Below, piece by piece: positions 1 through 14,100 of a DNA stretch of 64,000 nt. The position numbers were made by a program, and so were the translations under genes. The notes under the pieces are model-generated. The model was not told the origin of the DNA and made no database searches. It worked only from the letters and a program-made list of their open reading frames with translations. The stretch's first letter is position 1, and the number at the start of each line of letters is the position of its first letter. The stretch comes from Prunella strophiata (taxonomy: Eukaryota; Chordata; Aves; Passeriformes; Prunellidae): positions 558,001 to 622,000 of the forward strand of contig JAZBQD010000007.1 in assembly GCA_036583965.1 (NCBI GenBank). The letters run 5' to 3'.

Positions 1-2
1 AC

Positions 3-2942
<2,940 letters not shown>

Positions 2943-4641
2943 ATGGAGGCCTGGGTGCGCTTCAGCGCCCAGAGCCAGGCCCGGGAGCGCCTCCTCAGGT
3001 GCAGCCTCGGCTCCCCGGGCCCCGCGGGCTGTCACGGGGGGCCCGGGAGATTCGGAGGGGGGGGTTACGGAGAGCCCGGGGAAGGGGGTCACGGAAGCCT
3101 CGGAATCTGAGGAGTGGGATCACGGGGGTCCCAAAATTCCGGGGCGGCGGGTGCGCCGTCACGGATGCCTTAGAGCCCAGAGAAGGGGGATCCGAGGCCC
3201 CGGGGTGATGTCTCCAGTGCTCCGTGCCCCCCCTGACTCCCCCGTTGTCCCCAGGGCCGCCCAATACGCCTGTACCTTGGCCGGGGCCGCGCTGAGCCGC
3301 GCCGGGAACGGCTCCGGGGGCAGCTCCGGGACCCTGAGCCGCCTGCAGCACCTGGAGGCTCATCTGAGCCTGGGCCGCAAGCGTGAGTGGGTTGAGGGGG
3401 GAATCAGGGCGGGTTTGAGGGGGGATTTTGGGGTCTGCACACCCTTGGTGACCCCCTGGTGTCCCCTCCTGCAGTGCTGCGTTTGGGGGGGTTCAGGGCA
3501 GTTTTGAGGGGGGATTCTGGGGTCCCCACACCCGCAGTGACCCCCCTGGTGTCCCCTCCTGCAGTGCTGCGTCTGGGGGGCTCGGCCGAGGCCCTGGGCG
3601 GGGCCCAGCGCTCGCTGCACCTGCCCGACCCCGTCCTGCGCTTCTGCCTCACCCTGTCCCACCTGAACCGGGCTCTTTTCCTGGCCTGTGACAACGTCCT
3701 GTGGGCAGGGAAAACTGGGGTCCTGCCCGGCCTTGCCATGGAGAAGTGGAGCCAGAGGTCCTTCAGGTGAGCAAGGAGAGGTGTCTGAAATTGGTGAGGG
3801 ACTCATGGAAGGAAGGTTGGAAAAGCCTCCTCAGGTTTGCTGGGTGAGCAGGGCAGGAAGGTCAGATTGCCAAGGGAGAGCAGGGAACGGGATTCCTGAG
3901 GGAGAGCAGAGAATGGGGTTCCCCTGGGGAGAATGAGGACTGGAATTCCTAAGGGAGGACAGGGAGTGGAAGTACTGAAGGAGAGTAGGCAATGAGCTCC
4001 CCAAGAGAAGGCAGGGAATGAAGTTCGTTGGGGGAGAGCAAGTGGTGAATTTCCAAAAGAGGTCAGGGAACAGGCTTTTTGAGGGAGACTGGGCAATGGA
4101 ATTCCTAAGTGAGGGCAGGGAATGGAATCCCCATGGGAGAGCATGTTCCTGTGGCTGAACATGACTTTTCCATTCCCCCAGGCATTTCTGTGGCTGTTGG
4201 GAGTGGCAAAAGGCTTCTGCTGCCACTGTCTCCCTGTTCTCCCTGTTTTCCTGCTCCCTGTTTTTCCCAGGTATTTACCTGTTTGCCCTGGTGGTGAACC
4301 TCAGCAGGGATGCCTACGAGATCCGCCTGCTGCTGGAGCGTGCCCAGGCTGCCAGGAAACGTGGCAAGAGCCCAGAAAACAGACCCCAGCTGCAGGCTGA
4401 GGGCAGGATCCAGCACCTCCGGCTCCAGCTGCAGCTCCAGCTGCAGCTCCTGCTGCAGGTGCTGAGGGACAACCCCCCTCTGCTGCTGGACCTGCTGAGG
4501 AATGCCTGCGACCTGGTGATCCCCCTGGAGAAGCTGGGCTTGTGCAGGAGCAGCCCTGGGATTGTGGGGTTCTGTGGGCTCACCTCCTCCGTGCTCTCCA
4601 TCATCACCATCCTCCACCCCTGGCTCAAACTGAAGCCGTAG
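2943..4641 (+). CDS. PEX11B: PEX11B, peroxisomal membrane protein 11 beta (one apparent frame break)
   Basis: Four exons: 2943-2998, 3255-3382, 3565-3766 and 4271-4641. The start gives [19 protein letters not shown], near-identical to mammalian PEX11B; later come [27 protein letters not shown] and, in exon 4, [14 protein letters not shown] and [19 protein letters not shown] before the stop at 4641. PEX11 proteins sit in the peroxisomal membrane and drive elongation and division; the amphipathic N-terminal region and a C-terminal hydrophobic segment are visible. Exons 1-3 are phase-consistent, but exon 4 is 371 bp where 370 is needed: GTATTTACC near 4271-4279 has one T too many to reach [11 protein letters not shown] infer an assembly error rather than a null allele, because the frame downstream is perfectly conserved. 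Expected length is about 251 aa (human about 259). Confidence 0.93.
3384..3580 (+). repeat. 90-bp tandem duplication spanning the PEX11B exon 3 acceptor
   Basis: The block ending tcccctcctgcagTGCTGCG occurs twice, at 3461-3481 and 3551-3571, exactly 90 bp apart. The second copy is the functional acceptor plus the first bases of exon 3 (LRLGGS). The first is an intronic decoy acceptor followed by about 16 nt of exon-like sequence. The intervening ttgaggggggatt segment is duplicated too. Confidence 0.85.
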
Positions 4642-7600
4642 TTATCCTTGGGATTTTGGGGGTTTATCCCAGGGGCTGGGACACCTCTGGAGCTTATGGA
4701 ATGGCTTATGGCTCGTGCCATTCCCATCATTCCTGACTCTTTGGAGCCACAAGGATACAGCATTGGATCCCACCAGGACATCAGCTCCCAAAATGCATTT
4801 CTTCCCATTGACTTTTCCAGCAGTTTTAGGGGTTCAACATTCCCACTTTCTGTCTGGGAAGCACCTTTCACATGAAGCCAGCTAATGGGGAATATTTGGG
4901 GCTGGAAAATGTGGATTGCTGGGGGCTTCTCATGGTTTTTGCGGGGGTGAAGCCATGGGGTTGGGATGATTCTGGTGCCACATAGTGTATCCAACTCCAA
5001 ATTGTTTGAACAATTTTCCTGCCTTGTAAGAAATCTGAGTGCAGGGAGAGGGGAATGGGAAGAATGGGTGTCAGGGATAAATCCATGGTTTTGGGGGAAT
5101 TTAGGCAGGAATTTGCCCTCCTGAACCTTCCATGAAAGCCCAGGGGAAGGAAGTGACCAGAGGACTTACACCAAGCTGGGGGATCACCCCCAGCATTCCC
5201 ATATGGATTTCCTTCCTTTGGAGAACACAGAGAGGACTCGGCATCCTGCGTTTCCCAGCAGATCCACCTCCCTTCCTTTGCCCAGAGCTGTACAGATCCA
5301 CCCTAGCTGCACTTCCCTTCCCAGCTGTCCTGTTCAGTGGTGTTACTTGGGAAGAATCAGTGTGGCTGGCTCTGCTGGGATTCCCTGGACCCGGTATTCC
5401 TGGCCCTGCTGCCTCACTGAATTCCCTTTTCCCCTAGATTCTGTCACACTGGATTGTGGATAGTCCCAAGCCAGCTCTGATGTCTGTTACTATGTCTATT
5501 ACACAGTAGGAACTGGGAATTACTAAATTCCAGAGGCAGATTGTCCTTGGATCTGTCCCTGGGAGAGCAAGAATATCCTCTTGAAGGTTTTTTGGGAGCT
5601 CCATACTGAAACACCGCCCACTCCTGGGTCTATCTGGGCTGTGCCAAAGGCTTTTTCCTGGGAAAACCAGGCATTGGAGGCTTTGGAGCAGTGTATATCC
5701 TGGTGGGAATTGGGATGGGTGGGAAGCATTCCAGGGGATCCCCACAGTGTCAGTGTAATTAATTAATAATTTAATTATTAAAGTGCAGTGGCCTCCAGTC
5801 CCCTTGTCCTGGGATCCTGGGAAATGCAGGACACTGGGATGGGCTGGGAATACTGGGCTGAGGGCACTGGCACCATCTGGGAATCCCACAATCACAGAAT
5901 ATCCCGAGCTGGAAGGTTCCCACTGCGAGCACTGAGTCCAGCTCCTGGCCCTGCACAGACACCACAACAATCCCACCCTGTGCTTGAGAGCATTGTCCAA
6001 ATGCTCCTGGAGCTCTTGGGGCCGTGCCTGTTCCCTTGGGAGCTTGTTCAGTGCCCAGTCCCTCTGGGGGAAGAACCTTTTTCTGATACTGACCTAAACC
6101 TCCCCTGGCCCAGCTCCAGCTGTTCCTTCAGGTCCTGTCCCTGGTCACAGGGAGCACAGATCGGAGCTGCAGATACCCAAGGTTTCCCCTCAGTCTCCTC
6201 CAGGCTGAATAAACTCAAGTGCCCTCAGCTGCTCTTTGTGTGGCCCATCCAGACCCTTCCCCATCCTTTGGATATCCTCCTTTGGATACTGCCCAGCGAT
6301 TTAATGTCTTTTTTATGTTGTGGTGCCCAAAACTGCTCCCAGGATTGGGGGTGAGGCTGCCCCAGCCTAGAGCAGAGTGGGTAAATGCCCTCTCAATCCC
6401 TGCCCGGTGCCCCCCAGGACATGGATGTCCCTCCTGGCTGCCAGGGCACTGCTGGCTCAGACCTGTCTGGTTGCTGACCAGCACCCCTAGGGCCCTTCCT
6501 GCAGCTGCTCTCCAGCACCTCATGTCTCATCTGTCCATACATCCAAGGTTGCCCCATCCCAGGTGCAGGCATGCTGGACTGGGAGCACTGGGATGGGCTG
6601 GGGGCACTGGGCTGCGACCCTCCCGTTGTTTCACAGGACTTTGGAGAACCCTTGGACCTGGGGAGGGGGGTTCCTGGGAAGGAACCTGCTTTTCCTGGGA
6701 AGGTTTTCCATTTTCCTGGGGCGAAGGGGATACTCAGTCCCTTCCCTGTCCCATCCCATTCCCATCCTGTCTCTCTGGCATTGCCTTTCCTGCCCCGGCT
6801 GAGCCTGGACCAAATTCCTGCACCCCAGGGACTGCCCCGGGGAGGTTTGGGTGGGGGGTGGGGTGTCAGGTGCGGTAGAGGGATTTTGGAGGGGGGGGTT
6901 GGGTTGTCCAGTGGCGTTTGGGCATTGGGAAAGAGAAAATCTGGAGTGGGAGGACACTCCCCTTGTGCCTCAGTTTCCCCTGTGACCCGGGGGGGCCCTA
7001 CCTGGGTGGGACTGTCTGTGGCCACAGCTGGAGCTGCACAGTTGCTGTTTGTCTGTTTTTCTCCTCATTCCTTTTTTTTTTTTTTTTCCCCGAAAATTCC
7101 AGCCCATTCCACAGCCGCTGGCAGCACAAGCTTTCCTCTGTCCTAAATTGCAGAGTTTGAATTTTTTCCTGTTTTTTTTATTTTCCCAAACCCACTCAAA
7201 GGCTCAGCCCGGGAGGTGGCAGTGTCACCCGGAGGACGTGGCAACCCAAAATCCACCTAAATCCACACAAAATTCACCCAAGCCCAAACCAAATCCCACC
7301 CAGAAGCCAGCGGGGACCCCCAAAACCCCTTTTTCCAACTCCCCTCCTGACGGTCCCCACAGGGAAGATGCAGGTGTCACTGCCATCACTGTGTGGCTTG
7401 GTCCTTGGGGGAGATGCACACTTTTCCCACCCCATTTTTCCAGAAAAAGTGGAAAAATCCCCCTCCTCCAGTGCCCCCCAAGCACCTGGCACCCCCCACA
7501 AAATCCTGCACCCACCTCCTCCCTTCTTCCCACTCCCCTTTTTCCTATGTTTGCACCACTTCGCTTGTTTTTTTCCCCGAACTCTTTGCCCCCCCCCCCC

Positions 7601-7747
7601 ATCCCTCCAAAACCACATTTATTTTTAGCAGCCAATTGAAGATGAAGGAGGAGGGAAAATATACTGAAAAAAGAGGAAAGAAAAAAGGGAAAAAAACGGA
7701 TTTTTTCCTGGTTGGAGTCAAAGTCACCTTTGAGCTGCAGCGCTGCG
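4642..7747. other. PEX11B 3' UTR and intergenic region before ITGA10
   Basis: No conserved coding exon is visible. The left part is presumably PEX11B 3' UTR; an ATTAAA at about 5777 is the best polyadenylation signal I see. A CR1 LINE relic occupies about 5887-6575. The right part becomes GC-rich with C and T homopolymers (for example at 7073-7087 and 7589-7600) leading into the ITGA10 start. The open frames here show no family resemblance. Confidence 0.6.
5887..6575 (-). mobile_element. CR1 LINE relic (reverse orientation)
   Basis: The plus strand begins cacaatcacagaatatccc and continues with diagnostic CR1 antisense phrases: ctccaggctgaataaactc, ttttatgttgtggtgccca, ccaggattgggggtgaggct and ttgctgaccagcacccctag. 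This order is the reverse complement of an avian CR1 3' half, so the element lies on the minus strand with its 3' end near 5887. It is degraded, with no intact reverse-transcriptase frame. It supports a bird, or at least sauropsid, origin. Confidence 0.8.
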
Positions 7748-8138
7748 ATGTGGGGTGTGGAGAACCGGGGGGTGCTCCTGGCGCTGTTCCTGCTCCCAGG
7801 TAACACCCTGCCCTCCCCAAATCCCCTGGTTTTGGGCAATTTCGGGGTGTTTTGGGGCTATTGGAGGAGGTGGGGTGCGGAGTCAGGTATTCATTAATCC
7901 GAGTGCAGCCACGCGTGGTTCTCTCTCTCTCTGAATGTCTGGGGTGGGGGGGGAGGGAAGTGGGATAAAACCGGCCAGGTTTGGTCATTGCCCCAGCCCA
8001 ATGTATTTCGGAATTTCGGAGCTTTTTTGGAGGGAGAAGACACCTAAATCTGTTTGGATTTGGGGCAGGGTGAAGATGGGAAGGGGAACCTGTAAGAGGA
8101 ACTAAACCCCGTCTTCAATGGAAAATCTCTCTCTCTCT

Positions 8139-8174
<36 letters not shown>

Positions 8175-11100
8175 CAAAAAAGAACATTTCCACCCCCCGG
8201 TCCTGCCCCCGGGATGAGGGGGGGCGCAGGTTCACCCCCCCGCCTGTGGGGTCTCCTCACACTCCCCGCCTCAGAGGGAACTGAGACACATGGGCAGCAC
8301 TGGGACTTAATTTGGGTGGCAGGGATGTGTTTGGGGTGCTGGAGGTTCTCCGTGGGGTGCCCCCCCTCTTCCCCGCAGCTTTCTCCTCCCCACCGGGGTG
8401 CCGGGCACCCCAGTCCTCCTCCTGGATGCCACTGGATGTGTGCGGGGTGCCCTCCCCACCTCAGGACCCTCCATTACCTCCCCAGGGCTCTGTGAGGGAT
8501 TCAACATCGACGTGGAGCATTCGAGGGTCTTTCAGGGGTCCCCCGAGTCCCAGTTTGGTTACCGGGTGCTGCAGTGGGGGGACGATGGGGACAAGTGGTG
8601 AGTGATCCCCGGGGGGAACCGGGGGAGACGGGAGAGAAGGGGAAACTGAGGCAGGAAAGGGGAGATTGAGGTGGGGAGAGGGGGAAGGGGAATGGGGGAA
8701 AAGGAAACCGAAAGAGGGAGGGGGGAAATGAGGTTGGTAAGGGGAAAAATGAGGTAGAAAAGGGGAAACTGAGGTAGGAAGGGGGGCAGTGAAGTGGGAA
8801 AGGGGCAGCTGAGGAGGGGAAGAGGGAAACAGAGGGTGGGTGGGGGAAACTGACTCAGAAAAGGGGAGAAGGGAGGGGGAAACTGAGGTGGGAAGCCAAA
8901 ACTCAGATGGGAAGAGGGGGATGTGAGTTTGGGAAAGAGAAACTTAGGCAGGGAGGGGGGAGGTTGACGTTGGGAAACATCGAAGGGCAGGGGCCAGAGC
9001 AGCAGGAGGCTGTGGCCGGATGGCTGGACAGACAGACAGACAGACTGGAAGCAGCCTCTGTGCCACAGCGTGGGTGGTACAGCCTGGCACAGTGCCCCCA
9101 AAAACGTGGCTGGCCATGTTGGAGCAGGCAGGGAGGAGTGGTGACATCTCCGATGTCCCTTGTGTGTCCCCCCCCAGGCTGCTGGTGGGGGCCCCGTGGG
9201 ATGGGAATGGCCAAGGTGACATCTACAAGTGCAACGTGGGACTCCAAAACTCTTCCTGTGCCAAGGCCAACCTCGGTACTGAGGGGGGTGGCTGTGACTG
9301 GTGAGGGAGGCCTGGAGGGCCCCACAGAGCTCACCCTGCTTCTGTCCCTGTGGCCTCAAGGGGCCGCAGCTCCGTGGCTCCGCAGCAGTGCCGGACACCT
9401 CGGGATGACGCTGATAGACTCCAAGGATGGGGGATTCGTGGTAAGCAGAGCCTCCACAGAGGAAAACTGAGGCGTGGTAGGGGATGGGGAGAGGGAGATG
9501 GATGTCACCCACTGTTGTGTCCTCATGTCACCCTCATGTCAAGGCGTGCGCCCCGCTTTGGTCCCAGGAATGTGGCACCTCCATGTTCAGCTCCGGCCGC
9601 TGCGTCCAGCTCAACGAGGAGCTCCAGCTCATGGGCACCATTGCACCCACAGCACAGCGTGAGTGGGGTGGCACCTACTGGGACCTACTGGGATGTGCCA
9701 CCCCTGGTGTCACCATGTCTCCTGCCAGGTTGTTCTACCTTCATGGACATCATCCTGGTTCTGGATGGCTCCAACAGCATCTACCCCTGGGAGGAGGTGC
9801 AGGCGTTCCTCGGGAACATCCTGGGACGCTTCTTCATCGGCCCTGGGCAGACCCAGGTGAGGGTGGGGCACCTTGGCCACCATGGTGTCCCCCAGGCTGG
9901 GATGGTGTCCCCAGGGCAAGGTCTCCAGGGCAATGCCATTGTCCCTTGGGGTGATGTCATTGTCCCTGGGGTGATGCCATTGTCCCTGGGGTGATATCAT
10001 TGTCCCTGGGGTGTTGCCACCCCTGTGGAGATGCTGCCCCAGGGTGATGTTTATGTCCCCAGGACTATGCCAGCTTGAGATGGTTTTGGAGGGGCCAAAG
10101 GTGCCCTTTTCCAGGGATTGGGGTTCCCGTGGGATTTGGGGGAGCTCCCTTTTGATTTTGGGGGTCCCTGGCTCAGGTTTCCCCCTGTTTCAGGTGAGGG
10201 GGCTTCTGTACAGGGAGCGGTTGGTGCAGGAGCAGGTGCTGGGGCAGCATCCTGGGGATTTGAGGGGTCCCCGTGGATTTGGGGATCCCCTGTGGATTTA
10301 AGGAGTCCCTGTGGGTTTGGGGATTCCCTGTGGGTTTGAGGGATGTCCCTGTGGGTTTGGGGCTCCCTCTGGCTCTGACTGTCCCTGTTGCAGGTGGGGG
10401 TGCTGCAGTACGGGGAGCGGCTGGTGCAGGAGTGGGCGCTGGGGCAGCACCCCACAGCCCAGAGCCTGCTCGAGGCTGCACGGAACCTGACACGGCAGGA
10501 GGGCAGGGAGACCAGGACAGCCATGGCCATCAGGGAGGCATGGTGGGCTCTGGGATGGGAATGTGAGTGGGCTTGGGAATGGGGGCAGAATTGGGGATGG
10601 GATTGGTGTCAGAATTGAGATCACGATTGGGATTGGGAGAGGGAGTGGGGCTGGGATTGGGATCAGAATTGGGACTAGGGTCTAGGTTGGGATGAGGATT
10701 TGAATAAGGATTGGGTTTGGAACTGGTATCAGGTATGGGATCAAGTCAGGATTTGGATTGGGGTTGGGGTTGGGACTGGGATCAGGATCAGGACTGGGGA
10801 GCAGGGTTGAGGGTGGGGCTGAGCAGGGGTTCATTCTCCAGCCACCCTCCCACAGCACCGAGTCCTTCAGCCCGGCGCGGGGCGGGCGCCCGGGGGCCGC
10901 GCGGCTGCTGCTGGTGGTGACGGACGGCGAGTCCCACGACGGGGACGAGCTGCCCGCGGCGCTGGCCGAGTGCGACCGCCACAACGTCACCCGCTACGCC
11001 ATCGCCGTGAGCCCCCTGCCCGCCACCCCCACCCCTGCCCTGAGCCCTGGGGGGATGGGATCCTCCTGCTGAGCCCTGTCCCTTCCTCAGGTGCTGGGGC

Positions 11101-14100
11101 ATTACCTGCGGCGGCAGCAGGATCCCGAGGATTTCATCCGCGAGATCAAGTTCATCGCCAGCGACCCTGATGAGAAGTATTTCTTCAATGTCACAGATGA
11201 GGCTGCCCTCAATGATATCGTGGATGCTCTGGGAGATCGGATCTTCAGCCTGGAAGGTGATGGTTTGAGGCTGGGATCCCGGGAAGGGCTGGGAATTCCA
11301 GCTGGAAGTACAGCTAGAGGAACAGAGTCTCCTTCCTCCCCTGGTCAGGCACTCATGGGGACAACGAGAGTGCCTTCGAGCTGGAGATGTCCCAGATTGG
11401 CTTTTCCATCCACCACCTCGAGGTGATACCACCGGAAAAATAAGTTATTTTCCATGAAAGGTGGAAAATAACTCTCAGCCCATCTCAGCCCTGCTGAGTG
11501 TCCTGGGATGGGAGAGTGATATTGGTGGGGGTTGGGGACACTGAGGCATTGTGGTATCCCCCCTGGTTGACATGTCCCACCCATCCTGGCAGGATGGGAT
11601 CCTCTTTGGAATGGTCGGAGCCTATGACTGGGAGGGGGGTGTGCTGGAGGAGAGCCAGCGTGGGCGCATTGTTCCACCCCGGGAAGCATTTCAGGAGGAA
11701 TTCCCGCTGGAGCTGAAGAACCATGCGGCGTATCTGGGTATGGGGGGTCCCGAGGGATGAGGGGGAACCAGGTGTACTCCACATCCTTGAGATTTGAGGT
11801 GAATCAGGGATATTCCATGTCCTGGAGATCAGGGGTGAAGTGGGGATACTCTGTGGAATGGGTATTTGGGATCCTTGGTGATAGAGAAATGCTCCATGTC
11901 CCAGGGATGCTCCATGAAATGGATATTTGGGGTGTCCTAGGGATACTCCATACTCCAGGGATGCTCCAGACCTGGATATTTAGGATGCCCCAGGAACACT
12001 GCCCTGTCTCCTCAGGGCTGTCCCTCCCTCTGACCCTGCTCTTCCCCCCCCAGGCTACTCGGTGTCCTCGCTGCAGCTCCCGGGGGGGCAGCGCCTGTTG
12101 GTGGCTGGTGCCCCCCGATTCCAGCACAGGGGCAAGGTTGTCCTCTTCCAGCTGGACCCCACAGGGACTGTGACAGTGGCCCAGGCACTAATGGGGGACC
12201 AGGTGAGGGGCAGCAGGGGGCCTTGAGGGCCTTGGCGGGGGAGTTTGGGCCCCCTACCCCCCCCTCAGCCTCACAGCCCCTTGCACCCCCAGATCGGCTC
12301 CTACTTCGGCAGCGAGGTCTTGGCCCTGGACGTGGAGGGAGATGGGGACAGCGAGCTGCTGCTGGTGGCCGCGCCCACCTACCTGGGGGGCCAGAGCAGG
12401 GAGACGGGGAGGGTCTATGTGTACCGGGTGGGGCAGGTGAGAGGGCAGGGGTGGGACTGGGGGTGTCGGGCTGTGGGGTAGCTGTACGGTGTGGGGCAGG
12501 GGGCAGGGGACTGGAAGGATCAGGGGGATGCAGAGGGATTGAGGGAATTTGAGGGGATCGGGGGAACACATTGGGATTGAGGGGGTGCCTGTCTCGTGGG
12601 GGTACCGAGGCCCCCCCCCCCGCACCTCCCAGGACCGCCTGAGCCCCGCGGGGTCGCTGCACCCCGAGCCGAGGCCGCAGGATTCCAGGTTCGGCTCCGC
12701 CCTGGGCGCGGTGCCCAACCTGAGCCAGGACGGGCTGGCCGGAGCCGTGGTGGGGGCTCCGCTGGAGGACGGGCACCGCGGGGCTCTCTACGTGTTCCAC
12801 ATCGCCCCGGTCACCCTCCTGCCCCAGTACAAGCAGGTGAGATGGCGCTGGGTGCGCTGGGAGGGGCTGGGTGCCACGGTTGCGGTGAGTGAGCACAGCC
12901 CTGTACGAGCCACTGGCGATACCAAAACTCTCCCCAGCGCATCGAGGCGGCGGCGCTGGGGTGGAGCCTCCGTTATTTCGGGATCAGCGTGGACGGACGG
13001 CTGGACATGGACGGGGACGGGCTGGTGGACGTGGCCGTGGGGGCGCAGGGGGCGGCCGTGGTGCTGAGGTGAGTAGGGGTCGGGGGTCGGGGACAGGGAC
13101 GCCCCGGCCACAGGGATACCCCGGGAATAGGGACATGAATGACAGAGAGACCCCGGGAATTGTGACATGTGGGTCATGGGGACATTCGGGAGAAAGGGAC
13201 TCCGTGCCTCAGTTTCCTCTTGTAAGAACCTGCTCCCGGGATCCTCCCAGGGCTCTCCATGCCTCAGCTTCCCCTGTGACAGGACCCAGGGCAGGGTGTC
13301 CCTGTCCCCACGTGATCCCGCTGAGATCCCGGCTGTGCCCGTGTCCCGCAGATCCCGCCGGATCGTCCGGGTGGCCGCGGCGGTGTCGGTGGAGCCGGCG
13401 GCCGTCAGCGTCACGCGGCGGAACTGCCGGCGCGGCGGCTCCGGCGCTGTCTGCCTCCGCGCTCGCGTCTGCTTCCGTGCCGAGACGCGCTCACGGGGCC
13501 CCACGGACATGGATATTGGTGAGTGTGGACTGCAGGGATCCTTGGAGCATCCTTGGAGCATCCCTGGCTGGGACTGGAGCATCCCAGAAGCATCCCAAAG
13601 GCTCCTGGAGCATCGCTGGCTGTCTCCAGAGAATTCCAGACTGGGATCCTTAGAGAACCTGGGTGTCCCTGGAACATTCCTGGAGTGTCCCAAGGTATCC
13701 TGGAGAATTCCTGAAACATGTCTGGAGCATCCTGAGGGACCTGGATCATCACAGGGAGGATTACAATGTCCCTGGAGCCTCCCAAGAGCATCCCATGGGC
13801 ATACCCTTAATCTTTCCAGAGCATATATTTGGTGGATCCTGGAATCTCCCAGGGGCATCCTGCAGTGTCTCTTGAATATCAACAGAGCACCCATATCACT
13901 GAAGCATGCCACAACATCCTGGAGCCTCTGAGGCTTCCCTGGAGCCTCACTGGTGCAACCCAGCGTGCCCCTGGAGCATCCCTGCCCTTCCCTGGAAGGT
14001 GCTCCTGCTGGAGCAGCCCCTCCTGCAGGTGTCCTGGTCCCTGACCCACTCCCTCTCCCGCAGATCTCTGGTACAACGTGTCCCTGGAGGAGCAGCTCCT

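Noticed and set aside
5434..6354. 188-codon open frames on both strands in the PEX11B-ITGA10 spacer
   Set aside because: They fall in or next to the CR1 LINE relic and match no coding family; CR1 antisense phrases explain most of the sequence.
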